The notes under the pieces were generated by a model. It was not told the origin of the DNA. It saw only the letters and a list, made by a program, of their open reading frames with translations, and ran no database searches. The translations under genes and the position numbers were made by a program. A stretch of 5,337 nt of DNA from an uncultured Porphyromonadaceae bacterium (GTDB lineage: Bacteria; Bacteroidota; Bacteroidia; Bacteroidales; Paludibacteraceae), in contig CALEJM010000040.1 in assembly GCA_937898265.1 (NCBI GenBank), positions 1-5,337 on the forward strand. Direction: 5' to 3'. Positions 1-5,337 of the stretch are shown in pieces. Position 1 is the stretch's first letter. Each line of letters starts with the position of its first letter.

Positions 1-403
1 CACCTTCAGCTGCAGCGAATGATTCGTGACCAGCCAAGAATGCGAAACACTGTGTTTCTTCTGAAAGGAGGCGAGCTCCGAGGTTTCCGTGTCCGAGACC
101 AACTTTGCGGTCATCAGCAACAGAACCCGGAATGCAAAAAGCTTGCAAGCCAATACCAATCTTCTCGGCAGCTTCAGCAGCGGAAGCAACGCCTTCTTTA
201 AGCGCGATAGCTGCACCCATTGTATATGCTCAACCAGCATTATCAAAAGCGATAGGTTGAATACCTTTTACAATAGCATCAACATCAATATTTTTTGCAA
301 GGCATATTTCTCTTGCTTCTTCAAGATTTTTTATACCGTATTCTTTCATTACTTTATCTAATTTAGCTTGACGTCTGTCTTGTCCTTCAAATTTTACTGT
401 CAT
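1..403 (-). pseudogene. GGGtGRT family protein, N-terminal part, with in-frame TGA stop; cut by window edge
   Basis: I translated the minus strand from ATG 403-401 to the left edge, about 134 codons. The product starts MTVKFEGQDRRQAKLDKVMK and later contains GLQAFCIPGSVADDRKVGLG and AFLAGHESFAAAEG. These are hallmark stretches of the GGGtGRT family (Pfam GGGtGRT), a protein of about 330 residues in anaerobes with no firmly established function. The C-terminal part lies outside the window. Codon 58 (bases 232-230) is TGA, in the context FDNAG-stop-AYTMGAAIA. Relatives, as I recall them, have Trp before AYT, so one TGG to TGA change would explain it. No frameshift is present on either side. A good ribosome site (AAAAGGA, 8 bases before ATG) and a -7 box at 489-496 suggest the gene is or was expressed. 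A point-mutated pseudogene, a sequence error or UGA readthrough are all possible. Trp elsewhere in the window, for example in the TonB receptor, is TGG. The family call is confident; the pseudogene status is not. Confidence 0.8.
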
Positions 404-411
404 TGTTATTA

Positions 412-418
412 TCCTTTT
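412..418 (-). promoter_or_regulatory. Ribosome binding site of the GGGtGRT gene
   Basis: On the minus strand AAAAGGA lies 8 bases before ATG 403. It is the clearest Shine-Dalgarno-like site in the window and supports the chosen start. Confidence 0.55.
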
Positions 419-488
419 ATTTTTGTAACATTTGTATTATCTTGGATTATTGCTCCACACTTCGCAGTCGCTCATTTTATTTGCTTTG

Positions 489-520
489 CAAATTTACACT
501 CATTTTTTCAATTAGAGACA
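489..520 (-). promoter_or_regulatory. Probable promoter of the GGGtGRT gene
   Basis: On the minus strand TAAATTTG (496-489) is a full match to the Bacteroidetes -7 consensus TAnnTTTG. The expected -33 element about 20 bases upstream is poor (TGTC at 520-517). Transcription would start near 483 and leave a leader of about 80 bases before the ATG at 403. Confidence 0.45.
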
Positions 521-651
521 CTTTTTCTCCCGTTTTTCGCAAATTCTTTCGGTATTAACTTTTGGTGGGTGCTCTATGCGTTGTGAGTTAGGAGGTTAGA
601 ATTTGGTTTTGGTGGTAGATTAACTCTTGTTTTCGATAAATTTCTTTCTGA

Positions 652-683
652 TTTGCGAATGAGGAATATAATCTTTATCTTTG
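652..683 (+). promoter_or_regulatory. aroQ promoter, Bacteroidetes type
   Basis: TTTG (652-655) and TATCTTTG (676-683) match the -33 TTTG and -7 TAnnTTTG elements with a 20-base spacer, which is the normal spacing. Transcription should start near 689-691, about 14 bases before ATG 704. The in-frame TTG at 653 and ATG at 659 fall inside the promoter, so they are unlikely to be used as starts. Confidence 0.75.
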
Positions 684-703
684 CAGAAAATTTCAAACGC
701 GCT

Positions 704-1123
704 ATGTCGGTAATTGCAATCATCAACGGTCCTAACCTCAATCTGTTAGGCAAACGCGAACCGGAGATCTACGGTTCTGTCGGTTTCGACGACTATATGA
801 AGGAACTTCAAACCCTCTTCCCACAGGTGGAATTTCGTCTGTTTCAGTCGAATGTGGAGGGTGAATTGGTGACGATGATTCAGCAGCAAGGCTTTGAAGT
901 GGATGGCATTGTGTTGAATGCTGCAGCTTATACCCATACCTCTGTGGCCATTGCCGATGCGGTGGCTGCTGTGCCGGCTCCGGTGGTGGAAGTGCATATC
1001 AGCAATGTCTATCGACGCGAAGAGGTGCGTCATCACTCGTTGTTGCAGGCGGCTGTGGTCGGCTCTATCGTCGGCTTTGGTCTCCGCTCCTACGAACTGG
1101 CAGTGCGTGCTCTTTTGAAATAG
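704..1123 (+). CDS. aroQ: Type II 3-dehydroquinate dehydratase
   Basis: This 139-residue cytoplasmic enzyme removes water from 3-dehydroquinate to give 3-dehydroshikimate in the shikimate pathway. Family motifs appear in order. INGPNLNLLGKREPEIYG (residues 7-24) carries the catalytic Arg18 and Tyr23. AAAYTHTSVAIADA (73-86) carries substrate contacts, including Asn72 just before it and His78. EVHISNVYRREEVRHHS (96-112) carries Glu96, the catalytic His98 and Arg109. These roles are assigned by analogy to characterised type II enzymes, which are dodecamers. The length is normal for the family (about 140-150). The reading frame extends further upstream, but MSVIAIINGPN at 704 is chosen because family members begin just before the GPN motif and because the earlier starts lie within the promoter. 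The usual NPGAYTHTS stretch reads NAAAYTHTS here, a mild variation. The gene stands alone, ends with TAG and converges on the HMA-protein gene. The identification is very secure. Confidence 0.97.
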   Translation: MSVIAIINGPNLNLLGKREPEIYGSVGFDDYMKELQTLFPQVEFRLFQSNVEGELVTMIQQQGFEVDGIVLNAAAYTHTSVAIADAVAAVPAPVVEVHISNVYRREEVRHHSLLQAAVVGSIVGFGLRSYELAVRALLK

Positions 1124-1147
1124 ATTTTCCTTACCAAATTATAAAAG

Positions 1148-1177
1148 AAGGGCGAATCGAGAAATCGGTTCGCCCTT
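1148..1177. terminator. Bidirectional terminator hairpin between aroQ and the HMA-protein gene
   Basis: Bases 1148-1160 pair with 1165-1177. This makes a 13-bp stem with a single T-G wobble, closed by a GAAA tetraloop. It begins 24 bases after the aroQ stop and 23 bases beyond the end of the converging HMA-protein gene. The minus-strand side is followed by CTTCTTTTAT, a fair U-tract. The plus-strand side is followed by the weaker GCTGTTTG. It probably serves both genes. Confidence 0.8.
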
Positions 1178-1185
1178 GCTGTTTG

Positions 1186-1209
1186 ATAATCTAAGAGAGA
1201 TTATTTTTT
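1186..1209 (+). terminator. Second, AT-rich terminator hairpin after aroQ
   Basis: ATAATCT (1186-1192) pairs with AGATTAT (1198-1204) around an AAGAG loop. A run of T follows to 1209, the classic intrinsic layout in the plus direction. The stem is AT-rich and weak, and it overlaps the last codons of the converging HMA-protein gene. It may act as a backup to the strong hairpin just upstream. Confidence 0.4.
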
Positions 1210-1806
1210 CTTTTGGGTCTTTTGTGGTTGAGCTTGGCATTGACCGTTGCATTTGTGCTCGCCTTCTTTGTGGCCTTGGCATTGGCTGTGGTCGTGACCT
1301 TTGCACTCGCCACTGCATTTGTGCTCGCCCTCTTTGTGACCTTGACATTGGCTGTGGTCGTGGCCTTGGCAAGCCTCACCGTGGTGGTGTTCGCCGTTGC
1401 ATTTGTGTTCACCCTCTTTGTGACCTTGGCATTGGCTGTGGTCGTGACCTTTGCAAGCCTCGCCGTGAGCGTGCTCATGACCTTTGCAAGCGCCAGTGCA
1501 TTGACCGCCGCATTTGCCGCAGCCTTGTTTTACTTCTTTAGAAGCGAATTTGGTGTCCTTGAGGAGTTGCTCTTGGATTTTAGCGATAGTGGTTTTGGCG
1601 TCATCGTAAGTGATGGTTACCATGCGTTGCTCGAGGTCGATTTTCAAGTCTTTTACACCTTTGATGTAAGAGAGTGATTTCTCAGCCTTAGCTTTGCAAT
1701 TGTTGCACTCCATATCTGGGATATAGAGACGTGTGGTGACTTTCTCTGCGTTCATGCCAACGAATGCTACAAGCACGAGAGCAAGTGTGAAGATGATTTT
1801 TTTCAT
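1201..1806 (-). CDS. Exported HMA-domain metal-binding protein with His/Cys repeat tail
   Basis: This 201-residue protein has a signal peptide (MKKIIFTLALVLVAFVGMNA, likely cleaved near residue 20), so it should act in the periplasm or envelope. Residues 23-90 form a heavy-metal-associated (HMA) domain with MxCxxC at 32-37 (MECNNC; Cys34 and Cys37), the soft-metal site of copper chaperones and P-type ATPase N-termini. A Gly/Cys linker follows, with Cys96, 99, 103 and 107. The tail then holds three 22-residue repeats built on GHDHSQCQGHKEGEHKC at residues 118-139, 146-167 and 168-189, with HHHGEA inserted between the first and second. By hand count residues 96-190 contain 18 His and 14 Cys. 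The gene starts 36 bases after the TonB receptor stop on the same strand, so the two are probably cotranscribed. A periplasmic metal chaperone or buffer is likely. CxxC favours Cu(I), while the His repeats could also bind Zn, Ni or Cu(II). The exact metal and direction of transfer are inference. Confidence 0.88.
   Translation of the reverse strand: MKKIIFTLALVLVAFVGMNAEKVTTRLYIPDMECNNCKAKAEKSLSYIKGVKDLKIDLEQRMVTITYDDAKTTIAKIQEQLLKDTKFASKEVKQGCGKCGGQCTGACKGHEHAHGEACKGHDHSQCQGHKEGEHKCNGEHHHGEACQGHDHSQCQGHKEGEHKCSGECKGHDHSQCQGHKEGEHKCNGQCQAQPQKTQKKK
1240..1455 (-). repeat. Three 66-bp in-frame repeats encoding His/Cys metal-binding units
   Basis: The units lie at 1390-1455, 1306-1371 and 1240-1305 in gene order, with 18 extra bases (1372-1389) between the first and second. 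By hand alignment unit 1 differs from unit 3 at 6 of 66 bases and from unit 2 at 8 of 66. A shorter related stretch (CKGHEHAHGEA) precedes unit 1. The close DNA match suggests fairly recent duplication and a copy number that may vary between strains. Confidence 0.9.
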
Positions 1807-1842
1807 AATGTGATATTGTTTTATGAGTTAATATTAGCTTGT

Positions 1843-4173
1843 TTATTTGTTGCGGTTGGCGAAACGGTCTTTGGCTTTCTGGAAATCCTTGTCGATTGCC
1901 CAGCGGAAGCCGATGTAGGCCATTGCGCCGTGGATTGGGCCCCATGCCATCGAACCGTCGAAGTTGGCACTGAATGGGTCTTCACCGTTTACTATAGGAT
2001 TAGACTGCTTAAAGTTCGTAAGGTTTTCTCCACCTACGTAAATTGACCAATTTTTAAAGTAACGGGTGACCTGAGCCATCAACTGAGGGTACCAACGATA
2101 GTTGAGTGTCTTGCCGTCGTCGCTGAGGCGATATTGCTTCTGACCGTCGTATTGACTGATGAATCCGTCTGGCATGCGACCGCCGCCGTTGAATTGTGCG
2201 GTGAGGTCAAACTGCCATTTCTTCAGTGGGGTCTGATAGCTGGTGGTAATCAATCCTTTGAAGCGGTTTACCAGTGGTTTCTCGCGAAGCACGCCGCCGA
2301 TGGTTTGTTTCACGTCGGTATGACGGAAGGCTGCTGTCATGGTCCAGCCGCGGAGAATCTCCATCTCTGCCTCTACTTGGAAACTGCCTGCATAGCTACG
2401 TCCGCCGTCAAGGTTGTAGAAGAGAATCTTATGAGGATCGGAGTCCATGTCGGCAACTACGCTCTCGAAGAAATGAGTATAGTAGTATTCGGCAGTCACA
2501 CGAAGTTCCTTGGCTTGGATAGGAATGTGGAAGGTGAGGCTGGCGCCGGCATTGAGAGCGCGCTCCTGACGGAACTTCTTCAGAGCATCGCCTTGGTAGT
2601 TCTCGTAGAAGTAGATGTCACGGCTACTTGGCAACATGAAACTGTTGTCGCTGATGATGTTAGGCGAGCGGTAGCCAAGACCCACTGAAGTGCGGATGTT
2701 CAGCCACTCCCATGGGGCGTAGCGGATGTTGAAACGTGGTGTAGCAAAGAAACCGAAGCGGTTGCTGTAGTCGCCGCGCAGACCAAGAATCAAGGAGAGT
2801 GTCTCGGTGTAGTTGTAGGAGTACTCTGCAAAGATACCAGCTGTCAACTCGCTGCGATTGAAGTCGTTGCTTTGTATATAGCGTTGGTAACCCTCAAAGG
2901 TTGGGTCCCAAAGAAGTTTTTCGTTGTATTTGTCGTAGTTCACGCTCACACCGGTTGAGAGTTTGTGGTCGTCGGTGAAGTTGGTCTGGAAGATGCCGTT
3001 GAAGTAGATGTTGGTCTGTTTGGCATCGTAGATGGTCTTACCGTACTCGGAGTCGTGATGATGGAACGAAGCACTGAGAATCAAACCGATGCTGGTGCCT
3101 TTCTCTTTGTCGAACACATAGCCGTTCTTCATAAAGCCTTCGTAGCGAGTGGTCTTGATGTCGATGCCATAGCGTGTTCTGTCGCCAGCAGCTTGAGCAG
3201 TCTGACCGCCGTGGCGCTCGTCGTAGAGACCGCGGAAGAGGAGTTGTCCGGTATAGCGGTCGGTCTTGATGTACCAACGGTTGAGTGCGTTGATTTGTTG
3301 GTTTTTAGGCAAGTCGAGGAATCCATCGCCGTTGCCATCGTGTTCCATTGGTTCGGTCTTGTAGTGTGCCAAGACGGCTGTGGAGACTACTGGAGTGAGT
3401 TCCCAACCACCAGTGGCGTTCACCTCGGCACGGAGCATGTGGTTGAGCATGCCGTTGATGGCGATAGGTGCGGCTTTTTGGGGTTTGATGTATTCTACGT
3501 TGATTTGTCCGGTGGTTGCCTCGTAGCCGTTGATGACTGATGAGGTGCCCTTCGACACTTGGATGCTCTCCATCCATGAACCAGGGATATACTCCATGCC
3601 GTAGTTGGCTGCCAGGCCGCGAACGCCGGGGGTGTTCTCGCTCAACATCTGAACGTAGGTGCCTGAGAGTCCGAGCATACGGATGGTCTTGGCGCCTGTG
3701 GCTGCGTCGCTGTAGGCTACGTCGACTGAGGCGTTGGTCTCGAAACTCTCGGAGAGATTGCAGCAGGCAGCTTTACAGAGTTCGTCGCCCGTGAGGGTCT
3801 GACTTTGTCCGGCATTGAGTCGGGAGGTGACGGTTGAAGCTTTGCGGCCAGTGATGACTACGTCGGTCAGCAATACAGCATCTTCTTTTATGTAGATTTC
3901 AAGAAGTTCGTTGGTGTTGGTCACGGTGATGGTGTCGTTTTTGTAGCCTACGTAGCGCACGATGAGTTGGTCTTGAACGGGGTGAATGTCAATATTGAAA
4001 TAACCGTCCAAGTCGGTGACTGCGCCCATGCCGGTGTCTTTCCAAAGGACGTTGCCGCCGATGATTGGCTCGCCCGAATTGGCGTCGAGGATACGACCGC
4101 GCAGTTGTTGTGCTTGCATGTCAACAGCAGCAAGCATCAAGGCGAAGAGGATAAGTATGTATGATTTTTTCAT
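1843..4173 (-). CDS. TonB-dependent outer-membrane receptor, putative metal importer
   Basis: This 776-residue protein begins with a signal peptide (MKKSYILILFALMLAAVDMQAQ). A carboxypeptidase-regulatory-like domain follows at about 23-95 (RGRILDANSGEPIIGGNV, YVGYKNDTI). A TonB-box-like DVVITGR lies at 104-110. The plug spans about 111-230 (ENTPGVRGLAANYGMEYIPG, then GYEATTGQINVEYIKP), and a long aromatic-rich beta-barrel runs to near the end. Start 4173 is chosen over the upstream ATG because it opens directly on the signal peptide. The only cysteines are Cys133, 137 and 138 in the plug. Residues 279-287 (DGNGDGFLD) match a calcium-loop pattern DxNxDGxxD, and HHH lies at 371-373. The last barrel strand (AYIGFRWAI) is followed by a charged tail of about 16 residues rather than a terminal aromatic. 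A His-rich exported protein lies upstream and an HMA protein downstream. That context favours transport of a metal or metal complex. Siderophore or peptide uptake remains possible. Confidence 0.88.
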   Translation of the reverse strand: MKKSYILILFALMLAAVDMQAQQLRGRILDANSGEPIIGGNVLWKDTGMGAVTDLDGYFNIDIHPVQDQLIVRYVGYKNDTITVTNTNELLEIYIKEDAVLLTDVVITGRKASTVTSRLNAGQSQTLTGDELCKAACCNLSESFETNASVDVAYSDAATGAKTIRMLGLSGTYVQMLSENTPGVRGLAANYGMEYIPGSWMESIQVSKGTSSVINGYEATTGQINVEYIKPQKAAPIAINGMLNHMLRAEVNATGGWELTPVVSTAVLAHYKTEPMEHDGNGDGFLDLPKNQQINALNRWYIKTDRYTGQLLFRGLYDERHGGQTAQAAGDRTRYGIDIKTTRYEGFMKNGYVFDKEKGTSIGLILSASFHHHDSEYGKTIYDAKQTNIYFNGIFQTNFTDDHKLSTGVSVNYDKYNEKLLWDPTFEGYQRYIQSNDFNRSELTAGIFAEYSYNYTETLSLILGLRGDYSNRFGFFATPRFNIRYAPWEWLNIRTSVGLGYRSPNIISDNSFMLPSSRDIYFYENYQGDALKKFRQERALNAGASLTFHIPIQAKELRVTAEYYYTHFFESVVADMDSDPHKILFYNLDGGRSYAGSFQVEAEMEILRGWTMTAAFRHTDVKQTIGGVLREKPLVNRFKGLITTSYQTPLKKWQFDLTAQFNGGGRMPDGFISQYDGQKQYRLSDDGKTLNYRWYPQLMAQVTRYFKNWSIYVGGENLTNFKQSNPIVNGEDPFSANFDGSMAWGPIHGAMAYIGFRWAIDKDFQKAKDRFANRNK

Positions 4174-4259
4174 TAGATGAGCATTTGATTGTTTGTTGAA
4201 TAAAAGGGTGGCGTGTGCGTTCAAATTATTGATGCACAGCGAATTGATTCAACCTTAAA

Positions 4260-4730
4260 TCAAATGCGAAGGATACAGTTGTCCCTCAATGCTTCCCGCC
4301 CGCCAGGCGGAGTGTAGTGGTGTGGGGGGAGAATGGATGCTGAAGAAGTTATGCTGCAGAGCAATAGCTCGTCGAGAGGCTCTGTGGCAAGGATTTCAAC
4401 ATCGGGCTGCTGAGGTTCGAGAGTGCTTGTTGGGAGTGTCTCGTCGTTGCTGATACGGGTGAGACTGCAGTCGCTACCATGGCGCTCGAGGTGTTCACAG
4501 TCGTGATTGTCGGCGTCGTGGTGGTGATGGTGGCCGCAGTGGCATTCGTGGTCTTTGCAGTGGTGATGTTCGTGAACATCGTGACATTCTGTCAGTCCAA
4601 AATATATCTCAAGACACTGATTTGCACACGCTTTGCAGCAGAAATGATAGATGTTCATTCCGCTGCCTGCCACACAAAATACGACGATGAGTATCAGTGT
4701 GAGTGTACTTCTAAGTGCCTTTTTTATCAC
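4260..4730 (-). CDS. Small exported His/Cys-rich protein, HYC_CC_PP-like
   Basis: This 156-residue protein has a hydrophobic N-terminus (about 9-24) that could be a signal peptide or membrane anchor. Next comes a Cys cluster, NIYHFCCKACANQC (residues 26-39). A strongly metal-binding stretch follows at 49-88 with 15 His and 6 Cys by hand count, including HEHHH and GHHHHHD. The end is ILPPHHYTPPGG and a short tail closing with ILRI. The layout (early Tyr-His-Cys cluster, CC pair, terminal PP motifs) resembles small Bacteroidetes proteins called HYC_CC_PP family, whose role is unknown. That assignment is from memory and moderate in strength. The start is GTG at 4730; an in-frame stop at 4772-4770 with no ATG between leaves no better start that keeps the hydrophobic segment. 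It lies 86 bases upstream of the TonB receptor on the same strand and is probably the first gene of the metal operon. It could be a metal sensor, buffer or partner of the receptor. Confidence 0.75.
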   Translation of the reverse strand: MIKKALRSTLTLILIVVFCVAGSGMNIYHFCCKACANQCLEIYFGLTECHDVHEHHHCKDHECHCGHHHHHDADNHDCEHLERHGSDCSLTRISNDETLPTSTLEPQQPDVEILATEPLDELLLCSITSSASILPPHHYTPPGGREALRDNCILRI

Positions 4731-4734
4731 GTTG

Positions 4735-4762
4735 CAAAAGTAGCAATTTTTTTTGAAATCAA
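4735..4762 (-). promoter_or_regulatory. Promoter of the metal operon
   Basis: On the minus strand TACTTTTG (4742-4735) matches the -7 consensus TAnnTTTG exactly. A TTG (4762-4760) lies 17 bases upstream, a little closer than the usual 19-21. The -7 box ends only four bases before the GTG start, so the transcript would have almost no leader. The region upstream is very AT-rich. No riboswitch or clear operator fits in the space. Confidence 0.6.
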
Positions 4763-4796
4763 CGATACACTATATTATAATGTATTTTAATAGATG

Positions 4797-4835
4797 AAAA
4801 AACTCGCCGACTTCCGAGGTGGAAGGGACGAGTTT
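4797..4835 (-). terminator. Terminator of the right-edge surface-protein gene
   Basis: AAACTCG (4800-4806) pairs with CGAGTTT (4829-4835). An inner stem CTTCC (4811-4815) pairs with GGAAG (4821-4825) around a five-base loop, with an internal loop between the two stems. On the minus strand the hairpin runs into TTTTTT (4802-4797). It lies about 25 bases after the stop codon at 4862-4860 and separates this gene from the metal operon downstream. Confidence 0.7.
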
Positions 4836-4859
4836 GCAACTGCCAGAGGTTGGCCAGTT

Positions 4860-5337
4860 TTATCTAACGGTGAGTTTGTGTGAAGAAACTTCGTTGTTGT
4901 GGTTCACCATCAGGAAGTAGATGCCTGGCACGAGTTGTGGGAGGGTCATGGTCTCGCTGGTGGCGTATTGGCGTGTAATCACTTTGCCTGAGGCGTCGGC
5001 CAGTTGGATGGATGCTCCTTCAGGGAGTCCGTTGACTACGATGCCGCGTTCGGTGGTGAGCACGTCGAGGGTCATGCCAGTGCCGTCGTTGTCGATGGAT
5101 GGGGTGGTGATTGGTGCGAAGTTGATGTTCAACTCAAAGCGGGTGTCGAGGGTGCCAGCTGCGGCAGTGAAGGTGTAGTCGCGTTGCTTCAAGTCGGTGA
5201 AGGTGTTGCGTACTTTGTCATGAAGAATTACCTGTGAGGCTGCGGTGGTGGCGCCGTTCAACGAGAAGGTATAGGTGCCTCTCTCGGCGATGCGAACGCC
5301 CATAGGCACTACGCTGGCTTTGTAGGTCATCTTGTTG
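4860..5337 (-). CDS. Secreted or surface protein with probable T9SS type A C-terminal sorting domain (3' part only)
   Basis: The frame is open to the right edge, so only about the last 158 residues are seen; the N-terminus and any catalytic domain are missing. The first ATG at 5330 is internal, since the frame continues upstream as NK. The first half (YTFSLNG, QVILHDKVRNTFTDL, YTFTAAAGTLDTRFELNI) is a beta-rich segment of the kind found just before sorting domains in Bacteroidales surface proteins. The last 60 or so residues (GIVVNGLPEGASIQL, ASGKVITRQY, LVPGIYFLMV, SHKLTVR) match the pattern of Por/T9SS type A sorting domains. In that pattern a G-x-Y-hydrophobic strand is followed by a final K-hydrophobic-x-V strand. 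By family knowledge such proteins cross the outer membrane through the type IX system and are anchored or released. The gene ends in TAA and has its own terminator, so it is probably unrelated to the metal operon. Its specific function cannot be told. Confidence 0.75.
   Translation of the reverse strand, partial: NKMTYKASVVPMGVRIAERGTYTFSLNGATTAASQVILHDKVRNTFTDLKQRDYTFTAAAGTLDTRFELNINFAPITTPSIDNDGTGMTLDVLTTERGIVVNGLPEGASIQLADASGKVITRQYATSETMTLPQLVPGIYFLMVNHNNEVSSHKLTVR

Larger units (their letters stand above)
404..703. other. Divergent intergenic region between the GGGtGRT gene and aroQ
   Basis: This 300-base stretch separates two divergent genes. It holds one candidate promoter for each direction (489-520 on minus, 652-683 on plus). 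The rest is T-rich and shows no conserved-looking reading frame, RNA gene or strong hairpin. The open frames that cross it are low-complexity translations of T-rich DNA. Confidence 0.6.

Noticed and set aside
230..232. Selenocysteine decoding of the internal TGA
   Set aside because: No convincing stem-loop with a GGU loop was seen just downstream, and the family is not known to me as a selenoprotein. A Trp codon change is simpler.
89..361. Plus-strand open frames near the left edge
   Set aside because: They are antisense shadows of the GGGtGRT gene, whose minus-strand translation matches a known family on both sides of the TGA.
1191..1478. Minus-strand shifted frame giving Thr/Ala/Lys-rich repeats
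   Set aside because: Out-of-frame reading of the same DNA repeats, with no start context; the HMA frame is clearly the coding one.
1213..1677. Plus-strand open frame with long hydrophobic repeats, looking like a multi-pass membrane protein
   Set aside because: It is the antisense of the His/Cys repeat tail and HMA domain. Reverse complements of His, Cys, Lys and Gly codons give Val, Ala and Leu runs. It has no promoter or ribosome site, and the minus frame has a signal peptide and a real domain.
2965..3540. Plus-strand 191-residue open frame inside the TonB receptor region
   Set aside because: Antisense shadow of the receptor, with composition typical of reversed coding sequence and no recognisable domain.
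4222..4252. Possible internal promoter before the TonB receptor (TTG, 21 bases, TAATTTG on the minus strand)
   Set aside because: The -7 box deviates from TAnnTTTG and the 86-base gap is compatible with an operon. Too weak to list as a feature, though an internal promoter is not excluded.
4300..4310. Small perfect inverted repeat CCGCC-A-GGCGG
   Set aside because: It lies inside the coding sequence for the PPGG stretch, has only a one-base spacer and no T-run, and occurs once, so it is not a terminator or a repeat element.

Overview
The window reads as a chromosomal segment of a Bacteroidales bacterium, probably Prevotella-like. The evidence is Bacteroidetes-type promoters (TTTG and TAnnTTTG boxes), a SusC-style TonB-dependent receptor with an N-terminal carboxypeptidase-regulatory-like domain, a C-terminal domain resembling type IX secretion sorting domains, and few strong Shine-Dalgarno sites. 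No RNA gene, insertion sequence or CRISPR array was seen.

Left part (1-1200). A minus-strand gene for a GGGtGRT-family protein enters from the left edge. It starts at 403 and has an in-frame TGA at codon 58, where relatives as I recall them carry Trp. The frame is otherwise open to the edge. Base composition jumps from about 31% GC before that codon to about 51% after it. A 300-base divergent intergenic region follows, with a promoter for each direction. Then comes aroQ, type II 3-dehydroquinate dehydratase, on the plus strand. It converges on the next gene over a strong two-way terminator hairpin.

Centre (1201-4730). Three minus-strand genes form a likely transition-metal operon. In transcription order they are: a small exported His/Cys-rich protein resembling the HYC_CC_PP family; a 776-residue TonB-dependent outer-membrane receptor whose only three cysteines cluster in the plug; and an exported HMA-domain protein (MxCxxC) with a tail of near-identical His/Cys repeats. 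The simplest reading is an outer-membrane metal importer working with periplasmic metal-binding partners. The metal is not determined by the sequence. This locus is the best candidate for a poorly described system in the window.

Right edge (4731-5337). A terminator closes the 3' end of a secreted or cell-surface protein gene that enters from the right edge and ends in a probable T9SS type A sorting domain.
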